Positions 37,387-47,500 of a stretch of DNA of 64,000 bases are shown piece by piece. Source of the DNA: Streptomyces sp. NBC_01214 (lineage in GTDB: Bacteria; Actinomycetota; Actinomycetes; Streptomycetales; Streptomycetaceae). The stretch covers positions 806,001-870,000 of the forward strand of contig NZ_JAPEOS010000003.1 of NCBI RefSeq assembly GCF_026340975.1, read 5' to 3'. The notes beneath the pieces were generated by a model that worked only from the letters and a program-made list of their open reading frames with translations, ran no database searches and was not told where the DNA came from. How positions within the stretch are numbered: position 1 is the stretch's first letter; every line of letters begins with the position of its first letter. The position numbers were made by a program, and so were the translations under genes.

Positions 37387-39105
37387 TCAGCTCCCGGTGC
37401 GCAGGGGCGCCCGCCAGACGAGCCTGGTGCCCCCCTCATCGGGCGTCTCGTGCGTGAAGGACCCGCCCAGGCCCTGCGCCCGCTCGGTGAGGTTGCGCAA
37501 GCCGCTTCTGCGTCCCTGGGCCGGCAGGCCCTTCCCGTCGTCGGTGACGGTCAGCATGATCTCGTCCCGGCCGGCCTTGAGGGTCACGCCGACCCGGGTG
37601 GCCTGCGCGTGGCGGGCGGCGTTGCTGAGGAGTTCACCCAGCACAGCCATGACGTGGTCGGCTATGTGCGGCGGTACGTCGGTGTCGAGCAGGCCCTCCA
37701 TGCTCAGGCGCGGCGGGTGGCGCAGGGTGGTGGCCGCGTCGCCGACGGCCCGGGCGGCGCGCGCCCGCAGACCGGGCTCGCTCTCGCGGTCCTTGGTGCG
37801 GAGTCCGAAGATCGTCGACCGGATGATCTTGATGGTTTCGTCCAGGTCGTCGACCGCCCGGCCGACCCGCTCGGCGGCCCCTTCGTGCTCGACGAGCCGG
37901 GCGGCGCTCTGCAAGGTCATGCCGGTGGCGAAGAGCCGCTGGATGGCCAGGTCGTGCAGGTCGCGGGCGATGCGGTCGCGCTCCTCCAGCAGGGCTATCT
38001 GCTCGGCGTCCCGGCGCCGCTCCGCCAGTTCCAGGGCGAGCGCGGCCTGACCGGCGAAGGCCACGAGGGGCTCCAGCTCGCCCTCGCCGAACGCCGGTTC
38101 TCCCGCCGCGCGCGCGAGCAGCAGGACGCCCCGGCTCTCGCCGCCCGCGGTGCCCAACGGGACGGCCACGGCGGGCCCCGATCCGTCCTGCGCCTGGGCC
38201 TCGGCCGGGTAGCGTGCGTCGGCCGAGGGCAGCACGGCCGTGACGGGCTTGCCGGCCCGGTGCGCCGCCCCCGAGAGCGTGCCGGCGAAGGGTACGACGA
38301 GGCCCTGCCGCGCGCTCGCGTCCGTACCGGCCGCGAACTCCACGACCAGGCCGTCGATACCGGCCACGGGCATGGCGATGTCCGCGAGGCGTGCCGCGGT
38401 GATCTCTTGTGCGCGGCGGGCGATGAGTTCCAGCACCGCCGGGCGCGAACTGCCGGACAACAGGCTCTCGGTGATCTCCGCATTGGCCTTCAGCCATCGC
38501 TGCTGGCGCTGGGAGCCCTCGTAGAGCCGCGCGTTGTCGATCGCCACGCCCGCCGCCACCGAGAGGGTCGAGATCACGGTCTCGTCCTCGGTGTCGAAGT
38601 CGAGACCGCCCCGTTTGTCGGTCAGGTAGAGGTTGCCGAACACCTCGTCGCGGACCCGGATCGGCACGCCCAGGAACGTGCGCATGGGCGGGTGATGGGC
38701 CGGAAAGCCGTAGGACGAGGAGTGCGCGCCGAGATCGGTCAGGCGCAGGGGCTCCGGGTGGTGGATGACCTCCCCGAGCAGGCCGTGGCCGGCCGGCAGG
38801 GGGCCGATCCCGGCGATCTCCTGGTTCGTGAGTCCCACGGTCAGGAACTGGGCGAGCGTGCGGCCGTCGGGGCCGATCACGCCCAGCGCCCCGTACTCGG
38901 CGTCGACGAGCAGCGCGGCGGCCTCCACGATCCGCCGGAGCACCTGGGCGAGGTCCAGCTCCCGCCCCACCGACACGACGGCCTCCAAGAGGCTGTGTAC
39001 CCGGTCACGGGTGCCGCGCACCGCGTCGATGCGGACCTGGAGCTCGTCCAGTAACTCGTCCAGTCGCATCCGCGGTACCCGGGTCAACGGATTCCCCACA
39101 CCCAC
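37387..39105 (-). CDS. Two-GAF sensor histidine kinase, DevS/DosS-like
   Basis: This is a 572-residue soluble kinase. GAF-A (about 55-195) contains LGVIGPDGRTLAQFLTVGLT, HHPPMRTFLGVPIRVRDEV and FGNLYLTDK. GAF-B spans about 222-365. A HisKA_3 domain follows with phospho-His384 in RIARDLHDLAIQRLFATGM, then a HATPase domain (ELLSNAARHA, DDGKGL, GLRNLTERA). His138 and Tyr160 are 22 residues apart, the spacing I recall for the heme-pocket His149/Tyr171 of M. tuberculosis DosS, so heme sensing is possible. GTG 39105 follows GGAGG. Leu18 is TTA (39052-39054). It is convergent with the PNPOx gene, so it is expressed separately from its probable partner regulator. Confidence 0.9.
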   Translation of the reverse strand: MGVGNPLTRVPRMRLDELLDELQVRIDAVRGTRDRVHSLLEAVVSVGRELDLAQVLRRIVEAAALLVDAEYGALGVIGPDGRTLAQFLTVGLTNQEIAGIGPLPAGHGLLGEVIHHPEPLRLTDLGAHSSSYGFPAHHPPMRTFLGVPIRVRDEVFGNLYLTDKRGGLDFDTEDETVISTLSVAAGVAIDNARLYEGSQRQQRWLKANAEITESLLSGSSRPAVLELIARRAQEITAARLADIAMPVAGIDGLVVEFAAGTDASARQGLVVPFAGTLSGAAHRAGKPVTAVLPSADARYPAEAQAQDGSGPAVAVPLGTAGGESRGVLLLARAAGEPAFGEGELEPLVAFAGQAALALELAERRRDAEQIALLEERDRIARDLHDLAIQRLFATGMTLQSAARLVEHEGAAERVGRAVDDLDETIKIIRSTIFGLRTKDRESEPGLRARAARAVGDAATTLRHPPRLSMEGLLDTDVPPHIADHVMAVLGELLSNAARHAQATRVGVTLKAGRDEIMLTVTDDGKGLPAQGRRSGLRNLTERAQGLGGSFTHETPDEGGTRLVWRAPLRTGS

Positions 39106-39249
39106 GCGCTTTCCCTCCGGCGGTTCGCTCGGTTGCCCGATCCACGGTCAGCGTATCGACACGCCTGGGCCCGATGGGTGTTGTTGCGCACGGATGCCCG
39201 CCGTGACTCACTTGATCGCAGTGCCGGACGACGACGGGGAGGAGACGCC

Positions 39250-40044
39250 ATGGGTCTGAAGAAGGCGGTGTACGAGGACGAGCTGCTGCGGCTCCAGACG
39301 GAACTGATCAAGCTTCAGGAGTGGGTGCGTGCGGAAGGCGCTCGCCTCGTCGTCGTCTTCGAGGGCCGCGACGCAGCGGGCAAGGGCGGCACGATCAAGC
39401 GTGTCGCGGAACACCTCAACCCCCGCGTTGCGCGCATCGCGGCGCTGCCGAAGCCGACGGAACGGGAGCGCACCCAGTGGTACTTCCAGCGCTACGTGGA
39501 GCACCTGCCGGCCGCCGGCGAGATCGTCCTGTTCGACCGCAGCTGGTACAACCGCGCCGGGGTCGAGCACGTCATGGGCTTTTGCACGCCCGCGCAACAC
39601 CGGCTCTTCCTGCGCCAGTGCCCGGTCTTCGAGCACATGCTCGTGGAAGACGGGATCCTGCTGCGCAAGTACTGGTTCTCCGTCAGCGACGCGGTGCAGG
39701 AGGAACGCTTCCGCCGCCGCACCGAGGACCCGCTGCGCCGGTGGAAGCTCTCCCCGATGGACCTGGAGTCCCTCACGCGCTGGGAGGCGTACTCCCGGGC
39801 CAAGGACGAGATGCTCGTCCACACGGACACGGTGGACTCCCCGTGGTACGTGGTCGAGAGCGACGACAAGCGCAGCGCGAGACTCAACATGATCGCCCAC
39901 CTGCTCTCCTCGCTCCCCTACGAGGACGTGGCGCTGCCTTCGCTGACCCTGCCGTCCCGTCCCCCTTCGACGGGCTACCAGCGCCCGTCCAAAGAGCTTC
40001 AGAACGCCGTTCCCGACCATGCGTCCACGCTCGGGAAGGACTGA
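39250..40044 (+). CDS. ppk2: Polyphosphate kinase 2 (PPK2)
   Basis: This 264-residue enzyme transfers phosphate between polyphosphate and nucleotides. Walker A is GRDAAGKGGTIK (39-50), the lid/Walker B region is FDRSWYNRAGVEHVMGF (from 95), and the tail WYVVESDDKRSARLNMIAHL is typical of PPK2. ATG 39250 follows GGAGGAG. It is a single gene with its own short upstream region. It fits the stress/energy theme of the locus, but no AGGGCC box is visible in front of it. Confidence 0.93.
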   Translation: MGLKKAVYEDELLRLQTELIKLQEWVRAEGARLVVVFEGRDAAGKGGTIKRVAEHLNPRVARIAALPKPTERERTQWYFQRYVEHLPAAGEIVLFDRSWYNRAGVEHVMGFCTPAQHRLFLRQCPVFEHMLVEDGILLRKYWFSVSDAVQEERFRRRTEDPLRRWKLSPMDLESLTRWEAYSRAKDEMLVHTDTVDSPWYVVESDDKRSARLNMIAHLLSSLPYEDVALPSLTLPSRPPSTGYQRPSKELQNAVPDHASTLGKD

Positions 40045-40069
40045 AGCGCGGCAGACCTCCCGCCCCTCC

Positions 40070-40567
40070 TCAGTCGGTGATCTCCACCGCTTCCGGCTTC
40101 GGGAACTCCATGACCTCCCACCCCAGGGGCCAACCGTGCGCGCTGCGCCGGGTGGTCTCCGCATCGAGGCGTCGTGGCACGCGCCGCAGCCACCATCGTC
40201 CTTGTTGGTCATCGTGCCCCGGCCAGCCCACGGTGGCGGAGCGGAACCTTGCGTCGATCTCGTCGAGTTCAGGCTGACGGACGGCACGGACCCGTGGCGG
40301 CAGCAGGGGCCAAAGACGGGCCAGCGCGGTGCGGCATCCCAGATCGTTCGAGAGTTCCGGAGCCGACCATCCGTACCCCTCCTCCACCTCGTGCACCAAC
40401 TCGTTCCACTGCTCGAGGAACGAGTTCAGCGTCTGGAGCTGCCGGGTCCCCCTCGACCCGGCCACGGTGCGGACGGCCTCGTGCACCGCCTCGTACTCCT
40501 GTGCCGTCAGGGACAATTCGTCGGCCGACTCCGGTGCAACGGGATCCGCACCTCGACTACGTGTCAT
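40070..40567 (-). CDS. Uncharacterised soluble protein
   Basis: This 165-residue acidic protein starts MTRSRGADPVAPESADELSL. It has a helical middle (YEAVHEAVRTVAGSRGTRQL) and a Trp-rich C-terminus (WPGHDDQQGRWWLRRVP). ATG 40567 follows AGGAGG and lies inside the last codons of lgt, giving an 11-base overlap and probable coupling. I recognise no domain. Codon use is normal for the region. Confidence 0.7.
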   Translation of the reverse strand: MTRSRGADPVAPESADELSLTAQEYEAVHEAVRTVAGSRGTRQLQTLNSFLEQWNELVHEVEEGYGWSAPELSNDLGCRTALARLWPLLPPRVRAVRQPELDEIDARFRSATVGWPGHDDQQGRWWLRRVPRRLDAETTRRSAHGWPLGWEVMEFPKPEAVEITD

Positions 40568-41462
40568 CGCGCGTCGCTCCTCCTGCCTTGACGGCGACGC
40601 CCGGGCGGGGCTCGCCGGCCGGCTCGTGGCCGACCTCGTCCTTCGTCTGCGGCACCTCCTCGATGCCCGGGTGGCGGCGGGCCGATACGACGAGGCAGGT
40701 GAGGGCGCCGAGGAAGACCACGACCGAGGTCCAACCGTTCAGGCGCAGGCCGAGGAACGTGTGGGACTCGTCGATGCGCAGGTACTCGGTCCAGAACCGG
40801 CCCACCGTGTAGGCGGCGACGTACAGGGCGAAGGTCCTGCCCTGCCCGAGCGTGAACCGGCGGGCCGCCCAGAGGACCAGTGCGGCGACGCCGATGTTCC
40901 AGAGGGACTCGTAGAGGAAGGTGGGGTGGTACGTCGCGGTGTCGAGCAGGGTGGACGGACGGTGTGCGCGGTCGATCTCCAGGCCCCAGGGGAGCGTGGT
41001 GGGGCGGCCGTAGAGTTCCTGGTTGAACCAGTTGCCCCAGCGGCCGATCGCCTGGGCCAGGGCTATGCCGGGGGCGACGGCGTCCGCGTAGGCGGGGAAG
41101 GGGATGCGGTGGCGGCGGCAGCCGAGCCACGCGCCGACACCGCCCAGGGCGATGGCGCCCCAGATGCCGAGCCCGCCTTCCCACACGTACAGGGCTCGGA
41201 TCGGCTCGCCGTGGTCGCCGAAGTACGCGTCGGGGCTGGTGATCACGTGGTAGAGGCGTCCGCCGGCGATGCCGAACGGTACCGCCCAGAGGGTGACGTC
41301 CGCGATGACGCCCTGCTCCCCGCCCCGCGCGACCCAGCGCCGGTTGCCGAGCCAGACGGCGACGAAGACGCCCAGGATGATGCAGAAGGCGTACGCCCTC
41401 AACGGGACCGGGCCGAGGTGGAGCACCCCGGTCGAAGGACTGGGGAGGTAGGCAAGATCCAT
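40557..41462 (-). CDS. lgt: Prolipoprotein diacylglyceryl transferase
   Basis: Lgt moves a diacylglyceryl group from phosphatidylglycerol to the lipobox cysteine of prelipoproteins. This 301-residue membrane protein shows the Lgt signature GRWGNWFNQE (140-149), RLYHVI, YVWEGGLGIWGA and a TEYLR segment near the last helices, with seven helices overall. ATG 41462 follows GGAG. Streptomyces often carry two lgt genes; the usual one is near the trp cluster, so this one, beside a TetR gene and an unknown protein, is probably the accessory copy. Confidence 0.93.
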   Translation of the reverse strand: MDLAYLPSPSTGVLHLGPVPLRAYAFCIILGVFVAVWLGNRRWVARGGEQGVIADVTLWAVPFGIAGGRLYHVITSPDAYFGDHGEPIRALYVWEGGLGIWGAIALGGVGAWLGCRRHRIPFPAYADAVAPGIALAQAIGRWGNWFNQELYGRPTTLPWGLEIDRAHRPSTLLDTATYHPTFLYESLWNIGVAALVLWAARRFTLGQGRTFALYVAAYTVGRFWTEYLRIDESHTFLGLRLNGWTSVVVFLGALTCLVVSARRHPGIEEVPQTKDEVGHEPAGEPRPGVAVKAGGATRDDT

Positions 41463-41538
41463 GGTCACTCCGTAGAGGTGTCGATCAAGCGGACGGGTAG
41501 GCACGGCGTACCGGGAGCGGGCCCCTTGGCCGTGGCGG

Positions 41539-42156
41539 TCATGCGGTGTCTTCCCCGGTCCCGTTCCGGATCGTTCGGGCGAACGCCTCGCAGCCGGTGC
41601 GCCATGCGGCGTCCAGGTCCGCGCCGGGCGGGAAGCGGCCGTCGAGTTCGAGCACGACCATGCCGTGCGCGAACGCCCAGAACGCGCGTGCGACGTCGAT
41701 GTCGCCGTGCACCGCGTGGCCCAGCGGCGTCGCCGCACGGTCTTCGAGCCCTTCGGGGAGCGCGGTGCGGGCGAGCGGTCGACCGTGGGTGATGCGGTAG
41801 AGGTGCGGGCTGGCGAGAGCATGCCGGCGGTAGGCGCGGGCGAGCACGAGCAGGGGCGGTTCGACGCCGATCTCGGCTTCAGCCGCCTCCAACTCCTCTG
41901 CCAACCGGGTCATCCCCTGCACCTGGAGTCCGGCCTCGACGGCGGCCTTGTCGGGAAAGTGCTTGTACAAGGAAGGCGCCCGGATACCGACGCGCTCGGC
42001 GATGCGCCGCATCGACAACGCATCCGGCCCTTCGGCGTCGAGCAGTTCCCGCGCGGCGGCCATGATCTGCCGCGCGCGGTCAGCCATGGCGGGCCGTCCG
42101 CGGGGACGGGAGCACTGGCGGCTTCCCCGTACCCCGGAGGGGGCGGGTCGGGTCAC
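41539..42156 (-). CDS. TetR-family regulator
   Basis: This 205-residue protein (GTG 42156) has the helix-turn-helix in AARELLDAEGPDALSMRRIA and RVGIRAPSLYKHFPDKAAVE, then the TetR_C_33-like domain with RAFWAFAHGMVVLELDGRF. ATG 42087 would give a shorter protein lacking the RGRP stretch; neither start has a good site. Two palindromic operator copies lie 72-127 bases upstream, so it should be autoregulated and may also control the plus-strand genes from 42298. Confidence 0.85.
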   Translation of the reverse strand: MTRPAPSGVRGSRQCSRPRGRPAMADRARQIMAAARELLDAEGPDALSMRRIAERVGIRAPSLYKHFPDKAAVEAGLQVQGMTRLAEELEAAEAEIGVEPPLLVLARAYRRHALASPHLYRITHGRPLARTALPEGLEDRAATPLGHAVHGDIDVARAFWAFAHGMVVLELDGRFPPGADLDAAWRTGCEAFARTIRNGTGEDTA

Positions 42157-42227
42157 TGTCGAACGGGGTGCTGCCGGCTGTACCGGTGTTCACTGTGGCC
42201 CTCTCGCGCTGCGACCGATCGGATCAC

Positions 42228-42283
42228 CGCGGCTAACGGTGTTAGCCGCGCGTGGCCTCACGGTATGGCTACCGGTGTTGGCC
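42228..42283. promoter_or_regulatory. Two TetR operator copies
   Basis: CGCGGCTAAC (42228-42237), three bases, then GTTAGCCGCG (42241-42250) is a perfect 10+10 palindrome. A second weaker copy, GGCTACCGGTGTTGGCC, spans 42267-42283. Both share the GGCTAaC-ggt-GTTaGCC core. They lie upstream of the TetR gene on one side and 15 bases before ATG 42298 on the other. Confidence 0.65.
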
Positions 42284-42297
42284 GTCAAGGTTGGACC

Positions 42298-42516
42298 ATG
42301 TCGGACTCCGACCGGCCCGAGCCCGAACCCCCGCCGCTGCTGCGCGTCGTGGGCCACGCCATCGAAAAGTGGGAGATTCCCGATTCGGCCAGTACACGTC
42401 TGTTTCGCGCCGGTTGGGCTGGATCGGGGTCCCGGACCGTCCGGTGGGTGCTGTGCTGGAGGGGCTGCGCCCGTCGGGGGCGAGCGTCGGACAGCGCACA
42501 CAGGGGGTCTTCAGCG
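42298..42516 (+). pseudogene. Possible small frameshifted gene before the repeat protein
   Basis: ATG 42298 opens MSDSDRPEPEPPPLLRVVGH and IEKWEIPDSASTRLF with normal codon bias. After about 42405 this frame becomes Trp/Cys/Arg-rich with poor third-position G/C. The frame one base back continues plausibly as RRLGWIGVPDRPVGAVLEGL. So a short protein may have been shifted, or a single-base error may exist in the sequence. The first frame runs without stop into the downstream gene. Status uncertain. Confidence 0.35.
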
Positions 42517-44163
42517 ATGGCTTCTCTGCACTACGAAGTACTCACCGATCCCGCTCCGCTCCAGGTGCCGGTCGCGGGCGAGGAACGCCGGGGATCGGTC
42601 TACATCGTCGTCTCCAACCCGACCATGGACGAGGTGATCTGGTACTCCATCGAGATGCGCGTGCCCTGCGGCCAGGCGGACGGTGATCTGACGGCGAATC
42701 CGAAGACGATCACCGCGCGGATCGAGCGGAACACCGCGACGAAGCAGGGGGAGGAGCCGATCGTCGCCTGGGACGACAACACGGGTGTCCTCACCGTGAC
42801 CGCCCGGCCGAACACGCTGTTCCAGGAGGCCGGCTCCATGGCCCTGGTCCTGGACGGCTTCCCGGTCTCCAGCGCAGCGGGACTGGTGCTGCTGCGCGTG
42901 ACGGAGCGGGCGGCGAACGGCGCCAGGGTGCAGAAGAACCCCGTGACCTTGAGCCTGCTGAAGCAGCTGCCCAAGGTTCCGCGCAACTTCCGTGCGCAGC
43001 AGTCCCTGGTGGCCGGAGGCCAGGACGTCGTCCTGCAATGGGACGGGCCCGACACCCTCACCTACCGGATCCAAGGTCCGGACGGCCCCCCGGAGACGGT
43101 CGTGCCGACGCAGGGCACGGGCGGCTGGCAGTGGTCGCCGGCGGCGGGCCAGGAGCCGAAGCGGGACGCCACGTACACCCTGATCGCCACCTCTCCGGGC
43201 GGGCAGCAGCCCGGGTACTTCCTCACCACCACCGTCCACCTGCGCAGCCCCGAGTTCGAGGGCGTCACCGCGACGACCGGAATCCACAGCCCGTGGGTCC
43301 AGGGCACGACGGACAAGGGCCGGATCGTCTTCACCGCGCAGGGCGCCCAGATCCGCGATGCCGCGGGCGACCTCGGCACCCTCTCCGCCGCCAAGGCCGA
43401 CGCCGACACCGTCACCGCGGAGTGGGTCCGGGGACGCGAGAGCGACGCCGGGTGGATCCGGTTCCCGTCCGACGGAATCCGGGTCGGCCGCGGCGGTGGA
43501 AGCGACTTGGGAACCGTCACGGCCGACAAGATCAGCGTGAACGGAATCAACACCCGGTGGGTGGGGGACCGGGACGCGGGCAAGGGATGGGTCGAGTTCC
43601 CGCAGTCGGGAGTGAACGTCCGCAAGGACGGAAAACAGGACTGGGGAACCGTCGCCGCTGACCTCGCGGACCTGAACGGCATCAACACCAAGTGGGTGCA
43701 GGGTCGCACGGCCGCCGACGGATGGATCGAGTTCCCGGCCTCCGGGATGAACGTGTTCCAGGGCTCCGGGACCCGGCAGTGGGGGACCGTCGCCGCCGCC
43801 ACGGCGGACCTGAACGACGTGGTCACCGACCGGGCCAAGGTCAAGGAACGCCTCGTCCTCCAGGGCGGGCTGAGCGTCGACAACGTGCTGGAGACGCAGG
43901 ACGGCCCGCCGCGACTGATCGTCCACGGCCGCCTGGACGCCGAGGGCGAGGTGAACGCCGACCGCACGGTCACCGTCACCGGAGACCTCACCACGCTCGG
44001 CATGCTGCGCGTTCAAGGCGAGTCGCGCTTGCAGGGGAAGGTGAACGCCGGCGCGCACCTGTCGGTCCGCAACGAAGGCGCCTGGATCATGCACACGAAC
44101 GACGGGAAGGTAGCGATCAACGGCGACCTGCGCGTCCACGGGGCGTTCCGCGCCGATTCCTGA
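42517..44163 (+). CDS. Repeat protein with tail-fibre-like C-terminus
   Basis: This 548-residue protein starts at ATG 42517, nine bases after AGGGGG. The N-terminus (1-145) is beta-rich (YEVLTDPAPLQVPVAGEERR, SVYIVVSNPTMDEVIWYSIE). An Ig-like middle (about 150-245) follows. Then come four repeats of about 44 residues with anchoring tryptophans at 260, 303, 348 and 393; consensus WV.GR...GWI.FP..G..V.......GTV.A..A. A Gly/Val/Asp-rich beta-solenoid-like tail follows (VHGRLDAEGEVNADRTVTVT). The repeats recall phage tail-fibre or receptor-binding shafts, but no other phage gene is near and I see no signal peptide. I know no named family. The caspase-STAND gene follows on the other strand. Confidence 0.8.
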   Translation: MASLHYEVLTDPAPLQVPVAGEERRGSVYIVVSNPTMDEVIWYSIEMRVPCGQADGDLTANPKTITARIERNTATKQGEEPIVAWDDNTGVLTVTARPNTLFQEAGSMALVLDGFPVSSAAGLVLLRVTERAANGARVQKNPVTLSLLKQLPKVPRNFRAQQSLVAGGQDVVLQWDGPDTLTYRIQGPDGPPETVVPTQGTGGWQWSPAAGQEPKRDATYTLIATSPGGQQPGYFLTTTVHLRSPEFEGVTATTGIHSPWVQGTTDKGRIVFTAQGAQIRDAAGDLGTLSAAKADADTVTAEWVRGRESDAGWIRFPSDGIRVGRGGGSDLGTVTADKISVNGINTRWVGDRDAGKGWVEFPQSGVNVRKDGKQDWGTVAADLADLNGINTKWVQGRTAADGWIEFPASGMNVFQGSGTRQWGTVAAATADLNDVVTDRAKVKERLVLQGGLSVDNVLETQDGPPRLIVHGRLDAEGEVNADRTVTVTGDLTTLGMLRVQGESRLQGKVNAGAHLSVRNEGAWIMHTNDGKVAINGDLRVHGAFRADS

Positions 44164-44317
44164 TCAGGCGCGCCCAGCACGCTGCGTGACGGGCGGTCAA
44201 GGGTCGCCTCGTGCCCCCACCCCCGTCCGTAGCGTTGCGCCGCACGGGCGTACCCGGGCGGGTCGTGCGGCACCACGCCCGGGCGGTGCAGCAGCCCGGC
44301 CCGGTCAGCGGCGGGGC

Positions 44318-44448
44318 GTGGAAGGAGTCGGCGGGCGGCGCGCTGGACCCGGACGAGGTGGCCGCGGCCGTCGCGTACGCCTACGGCCGGCCCCCGCAAC
44401 GTCACCGTCCGCGAGATCGTCCTGGCCTCGACCAGCCAGCAAGCCTGA
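44318..44448 (+). pseudogene. C-terminal fragment of a short-chain dehydrogenase
   Basis: The stretch reads ALDPDEVAAAVAYAYGRPP, then after a one-base shift RNVTVREIVLASTSQQA and TGA at 44446-44448. This is the usual end of NAD(P)-dependent short-chain dehydrogenases. The catalytic part is absent, so it is debris. The rest of the 364-base gap (44164-44527) shows no gene. Confidence 0.55.
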
Positions 44449-44527
44449 CGGACCCCGCCGCCCTAGGCGGGTGAACCGGACGACACCGCGGGCGGGCCGG
44501 GCAGTTGCGGCGACGCACGGGCGGGGG

Positions 44528-47500
44528 TCAGCCCGACAGGACCGGGCCGAGCCCCGTCAACCGCAAGGCGAACCAGTGTTCGTCCACCAGGACGAACACC
44601 ACGTCGGGGGCGGCCGTCGTCAGGTCGCTGACGGCGCCCGGCAGCGGCAAGGCGAGCGGTTCGCGGTCGGGTCGGGCCGGGTTCCAGACGCGCAGGGCCC
44701 GGTCCGCGCCGACGCCGACGACGAGGTCCTGATCGGATCGGGCGAGCCGGGTCAGGTGGGTCAGCGGTGTGCCGTCATGGAGAAGTGCACGGCCGGCTCC
44801 CGCACCCTCCCCGCCCTGGAGGTCCCAGAGTTCCACGGCGTCGCGCGAGCCGGCCGCGCCGTCCGGATCCTGCACGGGCACGGCGAGCTGCCAGTGCCCG
44901 GACGGCGTGCTCAGGGCCACCGGCGGAACGCCGGGCACGGGCGGATGCGACGTGCGGCCCACGCTCTGCGTGAAGGAGCCGGAGGCACCGTGCAGCAGGA
45001 TGAGGCCGCCCGGGGTGACCGAGGCCAGGAGGGCCTCCGCCCGCGGGCGCACGCACGGCACCGCCGTCATGACCGGGAGTCCCTCCGGGTCACTGGCGAC
45101 GTGGGTCCGGTCGCCCGGGAGCCACAGCAGGGTCCGGGGCGGTCCGCCCTCGTAGTTCACCACCAGGGCCGCCGTCCAGCCCGGCGCCGAGGCGGACCGG
45201 AGCGAGGTGATCGGTCCCCGGAGCTGCTCCAGTGCCGCCGCGGTCCCACCGGTGGTGATCTCCTCACGGGTCTCGGCGTCGACGACGCGCACCCGGTGCT
45301 TCCGGTACTCCCGGTGCTCCACGAGGGCGATGACCAGCCGGCCGTCCGGCAGTACCTGCGGGGCGACGTGGTCGACCAGGTGCCGTTCGGGCAACAACCG
45401 GGCCAGGTTGTCGCCCCGCGCGTCGGTGAGCCAGGCGCCGCCCGCGGCCCCCGCGACGGCCAGTCCCCAGGGCCGGCCGGCCGAGGTCCGGCGGAAGGCC
45501 GCGATCGTGCGCGCACGACGGCTGTCGTAGTCCGGCTGCGCGGTGTGGGAGCCGCTGTCACCGGGGGTCCACAGGCGCACCGCGCCGTCCCACCCGGCGG
45601 AGGCGAGGAGGCCGCTGCCGCTGCCCCGGCCGGCTCGGAGGGAGGTGAGCGCGTACGACCCGGCCGGGAAGGCGTGACGGCCCCGACCGCGCGAGGGCAG
45701 CGCCGCCCAGCCCACGGGCACCACCTGGGTTCCCGCGGCCGCCCGGTATCCCTCCTCCGGAAGGCCGGACATACGGCTCGTCAGCACCCGCTGCGGGGAC
45801 CCGGTGTACGGATCCACGAGCGTGATCCGTGACGCCAGGCCCGCTACGGCGAGCAGCGTGCGGTCCCCGCCCCCGCCCCCGGTGAGCGGGGCCAGTGCAC
45901 GTACCCCGCCCACCTTCCCGGGGAGCACCCGCCGCAGGGCGAGTCGCCCCACGTCCCACACGCGCACCGTGCCGTCGTCGCCTCCGGACACCGCGAACGT
46001 CCCCTCGTAGGGGGTCTCCCCGTTCGGCGTCCGCTCGCCCGACGCACCGAGGGCGGCGAGCGCGTAGACCGTGCCGGTGTGGCCGTGCAGGGAACCGGCG
46101 GCCTCCGGCCCGTCCGGCCCGTCCACGTCCCAGCGGCGTACGGTGCAGTCGGCGCCCGCGGACAGCAGGTACCGGTGCCCGTCGGGCAGCGTCACCGGGG
46201 CCACCGCCGTCACCCGTCCCACATGGCCCCTCAGCACGGTCGCGCTCCAGTCCTCGGTGCGCCACAGCCGTACGGAGCGGTCCTCGCCCGCGGAGACCAG
46301 GAGCGGGCTCTCGACCCCGTCGAAGGCGGCCAGGCACAGCACCGTGTCCGAGTGGCCCTGGAGGACGGCGACCGCGTCGCCGGTGTCCAGGTCCCATACG
46401 TGGAGGTCGCGTCCGGCCGCCGCGACCAGCAGCCGGCGTCCCTCCTTGTCGGTGAGCGTGGTCAGTGCCGTCACGGTGGTGCGCGGGCCGGTCAGCACCA
46501 TCCGTGTCTCGCCGGTGTCCGGATCCCAGACCCGCACCGTCCCGTCACCGCTCGCGGAAGCGAGTACCTCCCGCCCGTCGCCGGAGTCGAGGGCCTCCAG
46601 GGCGAGTACCGGACCCGAGTGCCCGTGCAGGACGATGCTGAAGTCGTCCGGTGCCGTCGAGGCGGCCTCGAGCACCGCGTCGACACGGGTGTGGCCGCGG
46701 AACCAACTGACGAGCTCGCACTCCTCGAACATCGCCGTCATCAGCAGGATGCGCAGCCGGTCCGGGGGCGAGAGGGACACCAGACGGTGCGCGGCCCGCA
46801 GGTAGAGGCGGGCCACCGGCAGCGTGAACCGCTTGGGCAGGGTACGCACGGCCGCGGCGGTGCGCGTGGGATCGGCGTGGACGAGGAAGCCCAGGTCGCG
46901 CATGACCTCCGGCAGCATGCCCGCCGCGAGCGCGTGCGCCGTGAGGTGCCGGCTCAGGTAGGGGTGGGCGGACTGCCAGGCGGCGGGACCGCGGCCGGGC
47001 AACGTCGCCAGCAGCGCCCGGGTGATCCGCGCGTGCGCGTCCCAGGGGGACGTTCCCCGGAAGTGGTCGATGAGTGCCTGGTGGTAGAGGCGGTACACGG
47101 TCTGGCCCGACTCCCCGGATTCCACGACGTGGAACCCGGCGTTCTCCAGCACCCAGGCGATGTCCTCGTCCGTGTAGTGGGGCTCCCCGCGTCCGGACAG
47201 GGCGTCGGCCAGCGCCGGCCAGAGGTCCCGGCGCGGCAGCCCCGCGCCCTCCGCCCAGGCCAGGGGGCGCAGCAGGTCACGTAGCCGATCCGGGTCGGTG
47301 ACCCGCGCGAACTCCACGTCGAGCACGGCCGCTAGGTCACCCGCCAGCAACCGGTCGACATCGGCCCGTCCTTCCGCGCCGCCGGAGCGCGCCAGCGCCC
47401 CCAGCACCGCACGGGTGGCGACCCTGGCGTACAGGAAGATGCCGCCGCTCGCGTCGGCGATGCGCGACGCCCAGGCCGCGGCCCGTTCCTCCCGACCGCG

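Noticed and set aside
44211-44474. 87-codon frame as a gene
   Set aside because: It contains a shifted short-chain dehydrogenase tail and is better read as a remnant.
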